A DNA stretch of 18,267 nucleotides from an uncultured Porphyromonadaceae bacterium (GTDB lineage Bacteria; Bacteroidota; Bacteroidia; Bacteroidales; Barnesiellaceae_A), in NCBI GenBank assembly GCA_900542255.1, contig UQMR01000046.1:1-18267 (forward strand), read 5' to 3'. Below the pieces are notes generated by a model that had not been told where the DNA came from, ran no database searches, and saw only the letters and a program-made list of their open reading frames with translations. Position 1 is the stretch's first letter. Each line of letters begins with the position of its first letter. A program made the position numbers and the translations under genes. This document shows positions 10,477-17,212 of the stretch, piece after piece.

Positions 10477-12495
10477 TTATATCTCTACGGTGAGTCCTAT
10501 GCGGTAGTTGCGTTTGGGCATGGGGTAGTTGAGGATGACCTCATAATCCTGGCTCAGCAGGTTGTTTACCTCGATGGTCGCTTTGAGCCGTATGTTTTTT
10601 ATCGTGAATGCCTTTATCAGCGATATGTCATTGGTGTACCAAGGCTGCGTGTAGTTGTATAATATGTTTTCCTGCTGGTTATAACGTTCTCCTACGTAGA
10701 TAAAACTGTAATTGAGGCTCCAATCGCGCCACCCCAGCATGACGACTGCCGAGCCGCTGTGCCACGGGATATAGGGAATCTGGTCGCGATAGTAACTGTC
10801 GGCAGGGTTGGTGATGTCTATGGCCTCCTGGTAGGTATATTGCAGCTTGGTGGTAAGTGTTATATCGTAGAGGAAGCGGAATACGGCCATGGCTTGTGCA
10901 TCTATGCCGCGAATGTCGACCATCCCGAGGTTGAGCATCGTCCAACGGAACTGCTGCCCTTTGGGATAGGCTACTATCTTGTCTTTTACAAGGTTGTAAT
11001 AGACGTCGGCTCCTATCCTGAAAAAGGAGAAGAGCTTCTCGTTGCGGTCCAAGTCATACACGATGCCTACATTGTACTGTGTGGCAAGTTCGGGGCGCAG
11101 GTATGCGTTGCCCATGTCGGTATAGTAGAGGTCGTTGAAGGTGGGCATGCGGTAGCTCTGCTTGTAGAATGCGCGGAGTATGAGGTCGGCTTTCTTGAAG
11201 GGCTTGTAAGAGAGGAAAACGGCGGGTGTAACCTTTTGCTTGTCGGACGTGTTTTCTCCCTCGGGGGCTTTTTCGTCGACAAAGGTTGCCAATACCGAGG
11301 CTTGAACTTTGAAACAGTCGCCCAGCGAGTAGGCCGTGGCGGCCGATAGCCAGTGAGTGTGTCGCGAGGCATCCATATACTCCGACAGCTCGTTCCATTG
11401 GTAGTCGTAGGCGACCGAGACATCCCAGTTTTTCAATATGGTGTATTTGTTAGCCCACGATACATATGCCTCGCGTTGCTTGTAGATGTTGTCTACGTGT
11501 ATGAGTTTGTCGTCGTTGTTGACGTAGCGGGTATAGTCGAAGGCATATTTCACATTGACCTTGGTGCTGAGTTTCTGTGTAATGTCATATTCAAACATGC
11601 CTTGTGCGAAAGAGTTGCGGTCCCACAGCCTTTCGCCCCGTCGCCACACGTTGTTGACGATAGCTCCCGGGATGCCCCGTTCCGAGGAGTAGTGGTAGAG
11701 ATAGGCTTTCCACTTGCCGCGTGGCAGATATCCTTGCAGGCCGCCCTCGAAGCGTACGGCGTCGATGTCGCCGTTCTCTCTGACGGCTGTGGTGTCGTAT
11801 GCCACCTCGCCCGAGGGGGTGACACGGCGGTAGCGGAACTTATATTCCCCGCTGGCGTTTATCCACTCGGCGTTGAAGGTGGCGCTGAGGTTTTCGCTTA
11901 TCTTGTACTCGAACAAGACAGATGGATTGATAGTTCCGAAAGAGCCGGTCTTTATCCCGGCTTTGAGATGGGCGGTTTCGCCTTCGGCAAATTTAGGACG
12001 GCGTGTCGTCAGGTAAATCGACCCGGCCGAGCCGAACTCGCGCGCCGACTGGAAGATGTCGCTTCTCTGTCCGTTGTAGAGCGATATCTCCTCGATATTC
12101 TCCAACGAAAATTTGCCGAGGTCTACCTGTCCGTTTTGGGCATTGCCGAGCTGTATGCCGTTGTAATATACCCCCATGTGGTTGCTGCCCATGCTGCGTA
12201 TGTCTATGGTCTTGATACCGCCCACGCCGCCGTAATCTTTCAGCTGCACGCCCGAGAAGTATCGCAGGGCATCGGCTACCGAGAGGCTGTTGAGGCTTTC
12301 GAGTTCCTTACCGGTGAGTTTTTGCGAGGGTATAACCTCACTGTATCGGTTGGCCGTGACGACCACTTCGTTGAGTTGTTGTATAGAGTCGAGTTGGCTC
12401 TCTCCCCGTGCGATTGTGGCAGGCGGGAGGAGCAATGCAAGGATTGGCAATATTTTGGCATTGATGTTCATCGCAAGGCTGTTTAGTCGGTTCAT
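10477..12495 (-). CDS. btuB: TonB-dependent outer-membrane cobalamin receptor, BtuB-like
   Basis: The 672-residue product has an N-terminal signal (AKILPILALLLPPATIARG), a TonB-box-like NEVVVTA at about 42-48, a plug domain at about 50-160 (TGKELESLNSLSVADAL; SMGSNHMGVYYNGIQL), and a long beta barrel rich in alternating aromatic residues to the C-terminus RNYRIGLTVEI. Such receptors import large ligands through the outer membrane using TonB/ExbBD energy. B12 specificity is inferred from the cobalamin riboswitch just upstream and the BtuG-like gene downstream. The start is uncertain: ATG at 12495 is used here, ATG at 12471 would leave a cleaner signal peptide (MNINAKILPI), and ATG at 12570 is less likely because it falls in the putative riboswitch expression platform. 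No missing domain is evident. Confidence 0.92.
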   Translation of the reverse strand: MNRLNSLAMNINAKILPILALLLPPATIARGESQLDSIQQLNEVVVTANRYSEVIPSQKLTGKELESLNSLSVADALRYFSGVQLKDYGGVGGIKTIDIRSMGSNHMGVYYNGIQLGNAQNGQVDLGKFSLENIEEISLYNGQRSDIFQSAREFGSAGSIYLTTRRPKFAEGETAHLKAGIKTGSFGTINPSVLFEYKISENLSATFNAEWINASGEYKFRYRRVTPSGEVAYDTTAVRENGDIDAVRFEGGLQGYLPRGKWKAYLYHYSSERGIPGAIVNNVWRRGERLWDRNSFAQGMFEYDITQKLSTKVNVKYAFDYTRYVNNDDKLIHVDNIYKQREAYVSWANKYTILKNWDVSVAYDYQWNELSEYMDASRHTHWLSAATAYSLGDCFKVQASVLATFVDEKAPEGENTSDKQKVTPAVFLSYKPFKKADLILRAFYKQSYRMPTFNDLYYTDMGNAYLRPELATQYNVGIVYDLDRNEKLFSFFRIGADVYYNLVKDKIVAYPKGQQFRWTMLNLGMVDIRGIDAQAMAVFRFLYDITLTTKLQYTYQEAIDITNPADSYYRDQIPYIPWHSGSAVVMLGWRDWSLNYSFIYVGERYNQQENILYNYTQPWYTNDISLIKAFTIKNIRLKATIEVNNLLSQDYEVILNYPMPKRNYRIGLTVEI

Positions 12496-12571
12496 AGCCT
12501 CGTGACGCAGTGGGGTAGGATGTGCCGGGAGGGGGTGCCGAAGCGAGTCCGGCCCGATAAGGCGGGGCATC

Positions 12572-12599
12572 CAATAGGCTCTGTCCTCGAAAGCTATTG
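12572..12599 (-). promoter_or_regulatory. Hairpin following the cobalamin aptamer (possible expression platform)
   Basis: On the minus strand CAATAGCT pairs with AGCCTATTG with a single-base bulge and an 11-nt loop, directly after the aptamer. No T-run follows, so a classic terminator is unlikely. It could be part of a switch that controls ribosome access, but no pairing with the start region is obvious. Confidence 0.3.
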
Positions 12600-12604
12600 A
12601 AACA

Positions 12605-12773
12605 GTATCGGCAGGTCTTCTGACTTGTTCCCGTCGTCATGCGCCTTCCCAAATCTCATTCAGTGGCTTTGCGAGCATGTGACGTAGTACGGAACTTACA
12701 GCAGCGGGACTGTTCGGGATTTGCACCTGATTCCCTTTTAATCCTGTATGGCCGTGGCCGTTGGAACCGATGC
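12605..12773 (-). ncRNA. Cobalamin riboswitch (B12-sensing aptamer)
   Basis: Read on the minus strand, the segment contains conserved cobalamin-aptamer blocks in order: GGTGCAAATCCCGAACAGTC, CCCGCTGCTGTAAG, AAGCCACTG (complement of 12661-12669), GGGAAGGCGCATGACGACGG, and the B12 box GTCAGAAGACCTGCC (complement of 12610-12624). A P1-like closing pairing joins the complement of 12767-12771 (ATCGG) to that of 12607-12611 (CCGAT). Such riboswitches lower expression of downstream uptake genes when adenosyl- or other cobalamins are plentiful. It precedes the btuB-like gene and presumably controls all three genes of the operon. The exact ends are approximate. Confidence 0.95.
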
Positions 12774-12775
12774 GG

Positions 12776-12783
12776 CAAATATA
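12776..12783 (-). promoter_or_regulatory. -7 element TATATTTG for the B12-uptake operon
   Basis: The minus strand carries a perfect TAnnTTTG match. Transcription would start a few nt downstream, at the 5' edge of the cobalamin aptamer, which is the expected arrangement. No convincing -33 box was found. Confidence 0.6.
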
Positions 12784-12897
12784 CGAAGAATAGGCGAAAA
12801 GCCCCTGTACGCGAAAGAAAAATATTTTATGGCACTCTTTGGCCGTATCTGCCGCCTTGCGGTGAGGGAAAATTTTTATTTCGGCCGGATTGTTGTT

Positions 12898-12944
12898 GTT
12901 GCAACGATATATTTTATAACTTGCAACAGATTTTGCATGTTGCA
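12898..12944. repeat. Cluster of four TTGCA motifs with an inverted repeat
   Basis: TTGCA occurs at 12899, 12921, 12933 and 12940. The first lies in the palindrome GTTGCAAC (12898-12905), which also forms an inverted repeat with TTGCAAC at 12921-12927 across an AT-rich spacer. It lies about 80-130 nt upstream of the membrane-protein gene, where an operator could be, but chance cannot be excluded. Confidence 0.3.
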
Positions 12945-13025
12945 GTGCGGTTGGGATAATGCTGGAAAAATAGAGTACAACAGGAGCGATACCTGTCGGT
13001 AAATATATCAAAAACAAATAGCAAT

Positions 13026-14003
13026 ATGGAACAGAAGAAGTATTGGGGCAAAACGTTGGCTTCGTTTTTCCTCGTGTTGTGTACAATGCCTTTGGGGCAT
13101 GCTTTGATGAAAGTGATGGAGGCTACTCTCTCTGTGACCGCGTTGCACTATGCAGCGTTTGCCATGGGGCTTGTAGGGCTGGCAATCGCGATAGCCGGCG
13201 TATTTGTAAAAGGTGATACGCAGCAGACGCTTTGCGGACTTTTTGGCGGCCTCTTGTTTTGGACGGGCTGGGTAGAGTTTCTCTTTGCCTATTACGCCTC
13301 GCGCTATGGCGTACAGTACGACCTTGTCGGTTCGGGGGTGGTGTCGTCGGTTACCGAGTATGTCGACGGCATAGCCGTGAGCCATGGCATCACTATCAAC
13401 GGTGTGAATATCGCCGATATGACGGCCGCCCAAATCAAGGAGCTTACAGGTTCGCGTCCCGAGTATCTCATTATGCCGGCAACCTTCGGGATGTGGATGA
13501 TGTTCATGGTTATCTATTTGTTCAACACACGCACGGGCTGTCATGCCTATAATTGGTTGCAGAAGGTGTTTTTCAGGAAACGGCGCGAAGAGATAATACC
13601 GCATTCCATGTCGCGTCATACAGCCATCACAACATTCCTCGAACTGAATATGATGTTGTGGACGCTCTATCTTGCCTTGATGTTCCTTTACGACCCTGTC
13701 TTCTTGGGCGACAAACATCCGGTTACCCTTATTGTCGCCATAGGGTGCCTGGTGGGCTCTGTCTTTATGTTCCGCTATGAATTGAAGTTAGGGGCGTGGG
13801 GCGCCAATATACGCATGGCTATCTCTACGGTGATTATATTCTGGACTTTTATCGAGGTCTTTTCACGCAACCGCATCCTCACCGAGTTTTGGGTAGACCC
13901 CATGAATCACAAGGTAGAGATGATAACCATACTGGTCTGTTTCATTGCACTTGTAGTCTTTCTTGTCATCAAGGTAGTGCGTTCGCGCAAGCATGTTGCG
14001 TAA
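13026..14003 (+). CDS. Eight-helix integral membrane protein of unknown function
   Basis: The 325-residue product has about eight hydrophobic helices, near residues 10-30, 40-62, 69-91, 148-167, 203-224, 232-250, 264-280 and 298-318. A polar 55-residue loop (about 93-147) lies between helices 3 and 4, and a basic segment (FFRKRREE, about 182-189) suggests a cytoplasmic loop. The C-terminus is basic (RSRKHVA). I recognise no transporter, enzyme or sensor motif. The start at 13026 (MEQKKYWGKT) is the first ATG of the frame and places a basic N-terminus before helix 1. It is divergent from the B12-uptake operon, so shared function is possible but unsupported. No clear TAnnTTTG promoter was found upstream and no terminator with a T-run downstream. 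Confidence 0.85.
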   Translation: MEQKKYWGKTLASFFLVLCTMPLGHALMKVMEATLSVTALHYAAFAMGLVGLAIAIAGVFVKGDTQQTLCGLFGGLLFWTGWVEFLFAYYASRYGVQYDLVGSGVVSSVTEYVDGIAVSHGITINGVNIADMTAAQIKELTGSRPEYLIMPATFGMWMMFMVIYLFNTRTGCHAYNWLQKVFFRKRREEIIPHSMSRHTAITTFLELNMMLWTLYLALMFLYDPVFLGDKHPVTLIVAIGCLVGSVFMFRYELKLGAWGANIRMAISTVIIFWTFIEVFSRNRILTEFWVDPMNHKVEMITILVCFIALVVFLVIKVVRSRKHVA

Positions 14004-14046
14004 GGCGGTGCAATACCCCCTGAGGATACATTGGCGGAATGGTATG

Positions 14047-14087
14047 AAAACTACAACGCCATAAGTCTTGCGAGACTTATGGCGTTG
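14047..14087 (-). terminator. Terminator of the tRNA-Arg gene
   Basis: A perfect 15-bp inverted repeat (14054-14068 with 14073-14087) has a 4-nt loop and begins 2 nt past the tRNA 3' end. On the minus strand it is followed by GTAGTTTTC, a short U tract. No U tract exists on the plus-strand side, so it serves the tRNA rather than the membrane-protein gene. Confidence 0.8.
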
Positions 14088-14089
14088 AG

Positions 14090-14163
14090 TGATCGAGGCG
14101 GGACTCGAACCCGCAACCCACAGCTTAGAAGGCTGTTGCTCTATCCAGTTGAGCTACTCGACC
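14090..14163 (-). tRNA. tRNA-Arg (anticodon UCU)
   Basis: The minus strand folds as a 74-nt cloverleaf. The acceptor stem is GGTCGAG with CTCGATC (one G-U pair), the D arm is GCTC...GAGC, the anticodon stem is ACAGC/GCTGT around loop CTTCTAA, and the T arm is GCGGG-TTCGAGT-CCCGC. The discriminator is A. The anticodon TCT reads AGA, so this is arginine. CCA is not encoded. It has its own promoter (-7 at 14176-14183) and terminator and appears to be a stand-alone unit. Confidence 0.97.
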
Positions 14164-14175
14164 GATAAAGCGCTG

Positions 14176-14206
14176 CAAAGGTAAGGGTTATTTGCCGTTT
14201 TTACAA
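14176..14206 (-). promoter_or_regulatory. Promoter of the tRNA-Arg gene
   Basis: The minus strand has a -7 element TACCTTTG (14176-14183) and a TTG (14204-14206) at 20-nt spacing, fitting the Bacteroidota -33/-7 layout. The tRNA 5' end lies 12 nt downstream of the -7 element. Confidence 0.7.
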
Positions 14207-14283
14207 TATAATGGCACGTTTTTTATTTGAATAACTCTCCTTTTGTCGCTCAGATGTGTCGTTGGGTAAGTTGATAATAAAAG

Positions 14284-14323
14284 AAAATCGCCTGCCGACC
14301 ACGACAAATCGGCGGGCGATTTT
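14284..14323 (-). terminator. Terminator after the secreted-protein cluster
   Basis: A 15-position inverted repeat (14284-14298 with 14309-14323) with one non-Watson-Crick position encloses a 10-nt loop. T-rich tracts flank both sides: TTTTTT on the plus strand, TTTTCTTTT on the minus strand. It lies 26 nt past the stop of the minus-strand gene at 14350 and probably ends that transcript; it may work in both directions. Confidence 0.75.
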
Positions 14324-14349
14324 TTGTTGAGAGAGTCTCTCTGATAAGA

Positions 14350-15195
14350 TTACCACACCACTTTGGCAACGGCTGTTGTACCGCCTGAGAGCTCTGCTTT
14401 TGCGACATATACGCCACGCGGCAGGCGGGCCAGGTCTATTGTCGAGCCGTCGGCCACATGGCGGCCGCCTAAGTCGTAGAGTGTCAGTCGGCCGCTACAA
14501 CTGAGGAGTGAGCCGTCGCGACGTAAAACGGCATCCGTCATGACTGCATTGACACTGCTGAAATCTATTACATCGTGCCCTTCGGGATATACAAAATCTG
14601 TGGATGGTTCTCTATAATAAGAGAATACGGCTGTTCCTGATTGTCCAAAGCGGCCGTTGGAGTGGAGTATGGCTATGTTTACGGCTCCTATCCCTTCGAC
14701 CCAAGTATCGCAGAGTTTGTCGGCACCGGGCGAGTTGGGGAAATTGTCCGATTCGTACCATACGTAATAGAAGTTATGCAGCTTGCCGGCAACCTCGCGC
14801 TCCACCACACTGTCTACGTGTATGGTATATTCGCCGGCATCTCCGGTAGCGGCGACAGCATCACCGGCTTCCAGATTGAAGTCGTAGATGAGTTCTTCCT
14901 GCCCGTTGCGATAGATATATACGCGCTTGTTTTCTTCCCTTACATATATGGGTTCGCCATCGGTGTAGGCGGGAGTCTCCATGGGTGCATAGCGGCGTTC
15001 TGTCATGAGTTGATACTCTTTGCCCTCTATTTCGGCAGTTCCGTCTATGGTATAGCGGAAGTAGGCGGGAGTACCCGCAGGCGTATATTCCACCCACTCT
15101 TTTCCGCCGGCTACATAGGGAATGTAGTCGTGAGCTGCCATGCAGCCGATGTAACCGGCCAGGAATAGTACCGAAGATAATAGAATCCGTTTCAT
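14350..15195 (-). CDS. Secreted protein with T9SS type A sorting domain, function unknown
   Basis: The 281-residue product begins with a signal peptide (MKRILLSSVLFLAGYIG, probably cleaved after CMAA near residue 21). The middle region is beta-rich with no recognised enzyme motif (WVEYTPAGTPAYFRYTIDG; DTWVEGIGAVNIAI). The last 65 or so residues fit a T9SS type A sorting domain: RLTLYDLGGRHVADGS, then LARLPRGVYVAK and a C-terminal KVVW. This is the same pattern seen in the partial gene at the left edge. It lies 20 nt downstream of the C1 protease gene, so it is probably the last gene of that transcript, and a terminator follows. Its GC content is like the rest of the window, unlike the AT-rich genes upstream of it. 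It is likely an exported surface or secreted protein whose partner is unknown. Confidence 0.85.
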   Translation of the reverse strand: MKRILLSSVLFLAGYIGCMAAHDYIPYVAGGKEWVEYTPAGTPAYFRYTIDGTAEIEGKEYQLMTERRYAPMETPAYTDGEPIYVREENKRVYIYRNGQEELIYDFNLEAGDAVAATGDAGEYTIHVDSVVEREVAGKLHNFYYVWYESDNFPNSPGADKLCDTWVEGIGAVNIAILHSNGRFGQSGTAVFSYYREPSTDFVYPEGHDVIDFSSVNAVMTDAVLRRDGSLLSCSGRLTLYDLGGRHVADGSTIDLARLPRGVYVAKAELSGGTTAVAKVVW

Positions 15196-15215
15196 GATAA
15201 TATTATTTTAGGTTG

Positions 15216-17204
15216 TTAGATATTTCTTATTTCACCATAATCCACACGTAGTTCTATGGGGAATGGAGGTGTGATAGTATTCCGCAATGGGAGGTCGGGT
15301 GCATGTTCCATGCGGTCGTCATTACGCAGTTCAACTATTCCATTGTTACGTAATATAATTGAACCTTGATTAAGTATGCATCCGTTGTGGATTGTGCCAC
15401 CATCAACGATAAGACGCCCGCCCTCTACTATTATTTGAGCATCCTTATGTATTGTAAGGTGGTTTTTTACTGTTAGTGTCACGCCAGCGCGGATACGCAG
15501 GTTGCCTTGAATAAGTTGTGGCGTACTCCAGGTAGTATCCTTTGTAATTATAGTGGGTGCGCAGTTGTCGGGCCCTATTTCTTGCAAATATCCGAATTCA
15601 TCCATCGGACCGTATTTCGGATCTGCATCATTACCATCCGGAATATCGGGAACCCATGCAGGACAATGAGCGGGTTTTTCTCCTATTCCCCAAAAATAAT
15701 ATCCGTCTCCATCGCGATCTTCAATAACCACGTCATCGTCTGTAAAGATATTACTGAATACTTTACCGGTGAAATAAGACGATCTACTAAGTATATGACT
15801 TTCATCTATTATCATATATCGGATACCATGATCATAAATGATAGACCAATTCCCGGCTGTTGAGATGTACCAAGCATAACTATTTTTTAATAACCATGCG
15901 TTTTGTCCAAGATACGGGCTAGTTTCAGAAATAATAATAGGAGGTGTGTGATATGATGTTATATCAGAGTCTATATGTATTGTATCGCCAGCTTCAATGG
16001 TTTTATACCCAATGCAGGACATAACATGCCACATACCATAAACATCCATGGCAAATGGCGCATTTAAAATTAATTGTTTGGATTTTGTAATTTTATTTAG
16101 ATTTCCAATTGTGTGTGTATTATCAAACTTGAATGTGGTGTCAGGATTTTCGCATCGTTCGGTAAATATTTTTTCCCATTCTCGATGAATTTCTCCAGTG
16201 GGAAGAGTATCAAGATACGAAATATAACCATAAGGATAACAGTTTTCTGTAACAAGATTTTCTTCTGTCATATATTGCATAGCCTCATTAATTAATCCTC
16301 CATTTTCAAAAGAAGAACCATCGACGGCTTCCATTTGTTGTTCGGATAAATCGATATTTAGTAGTTTATTAAAATAGAGGTTTATATATGATTCTCCAGT
16401 TGCAATAGCTGCAAATGCCCAACAATCATTTTTTTGTTGTCTTTTGATTGGTGTAATCCAATTGCGTCCATGGCGATTGCGCCAATCAAATTCTGGTACA
16501 TAAGCATCTTCTATTGCGGGCGAATTTGCTGGATCGAAAGCTGGATCAACATAATAACCTCCCACAAAATATTCTAAATTATGGAAAGGAGAGTTGTCTC
16601 CTAAGATAGCACGTCTCACGTTGTAAGTTTGTGTTGCTATTTCAGTTAATCCGGCACGCCAAGGTATGTCGCGAGCTACCAGTTGACGGTTGAGTGTATT
16701 TATTATTGTATCATTCTGTGCTTCGGTTCGTGATTTTTTTAGTGCAGGCATACTTTCTGGCAGGATATTAGTACCTTTATTAATTGACGTGAGTGTCAGA
16801 GTAGCATCATTTAAACGCACAACAAGTCGGGTTGGTATTATAGCCTCGCTCCATAGTGTCTCTCGTCCTATATCAATAATGGAGAATTGATTCGTATCGG
16901 TAAGCAAATCATTTATTTCGTAGACTAAATACTCGACACCTTGGTTGTCGACTAAAATAATACGTATAAAACTTTGTGAAGACGTTAAAGTTATGTTGCC
17001 ACTTACAGCTAACCAATATATTGGCGTGGAATCTATTGTAATGACTGTACTGTCAACATTTATTGTTAACGCTGTATAGGAGGACGCATTCATGGTCTGT
17101 ACATTTTGTACATCTGGTATCATGAAACAAATATCGTTGAGTTGCGCCCGAGCCAATCCTATAGTGTGAATAATAAATAAGGTAATGAATATATTTTTTT
17201 TCAT
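15216..17204 (-). CDS. Secreted papain-family (C1) cysteine peptidase with C-terminal beta-helix-like region
   Basis: The 662-residue product has a signal peptide (MKKNIFITLFIIHTIGLARA). A beta-rich N-terminal region of about 200 residues precedes a C1A-type catalytic domain at about 235-470. The nucleophile is Cys261 in QQKNDCWAFAA, with Gln256 placed for the oxyanion hole, His393 in GMWHVMSCIGY, and Asn441 in AWLLKNSYAW, so the triad is complete. After it come a calcium-loop-like DRDGDGYYFWGIG (496-508) and IPDGNDADPKYGPMDEFG, common in Bacteroidales secreted proteins. Repeating beta strands follow (LTVKNHLTIHKDAQIIVEGG) and look like a parallel beta-helix. The end (ELRVDYGEIRNI) is not a typical T9SS sorting domain. 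Its gene is AT-rich relative to most of the window. It starts 8 nt after the S74/T9SS gene, so the two are surely co-transcribed. Substrates are unknown. Confidence 0.9.
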   Translation of the reverse strand: MKKNIFITLFIIHTIGLARAQLNDICFMIPDVQNVQTMNASSYTALTINVDSTVITIDSTPIYWLAVSGNITLTSSQSFIRIILVDNQGVEYLVYEINDLLTDTNQFSIIDIGRETLWSEAIIPTRLVVRLNDATLTLTSINKGTNILPESMPALKKSRTEAQNDTIINTLNRQLVARDIPWRAGLTEIATQTYNVRRAILGDNSPFHNLEYFVGGYYVDPAFDPANSPAIEDAYVPEFDWRNRHGRNWITPIKRQQKNDCWAFAAIATGESYINLYFNKLLNIDLSEQQMEAVDGSSFENGGLINEAMQYMTEENLVTENCYPYGYISYLDTLPTGEIHREWEKIFTERCENPDTTFKFDNTHTIGNLNKITKSKQLILNAPFAMDVYGMWHVMSCIGYKTIEAGDTIHIDSDITSYHTPPIIISETSPYLGQNAWLLKNSYAWYISTAGNWSIIYDHGIRYMIIDESHILSRSSYFTGKVFSNIFTDDDVVIEDRDGDGYYFWGIGEKPAHCPAWVPDIPDGNDADPKYGPMDEFGYLQEIGPDNCAPTIITKDTTWSTPQLIQGNLRIRAGVTLTVKNHLTIHKDAQIIVEGGRLIVDGGTIHNGCILNQGSIILRNNGIVELRNDDRMEHAPDLPLRNTITPPFPIELRVDYGEIRNI

Positions 17205-17212
17205 GGTGATTG

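Noticed and set aside
11353..12486. A 377-codon plus-strand frame opposite the TonB receptor
   Set aside because: It is antisense to a clear receptor gene, with no domain pattern.
14090..14163. tRNA-Arg as an integration site for the AT-rich cluster
   Set aside because: The tRNA 3' end points away from the AT-rich genes. No integrase or direct repeat of the tRNA end is visible, and a GC-typical gene lies between.
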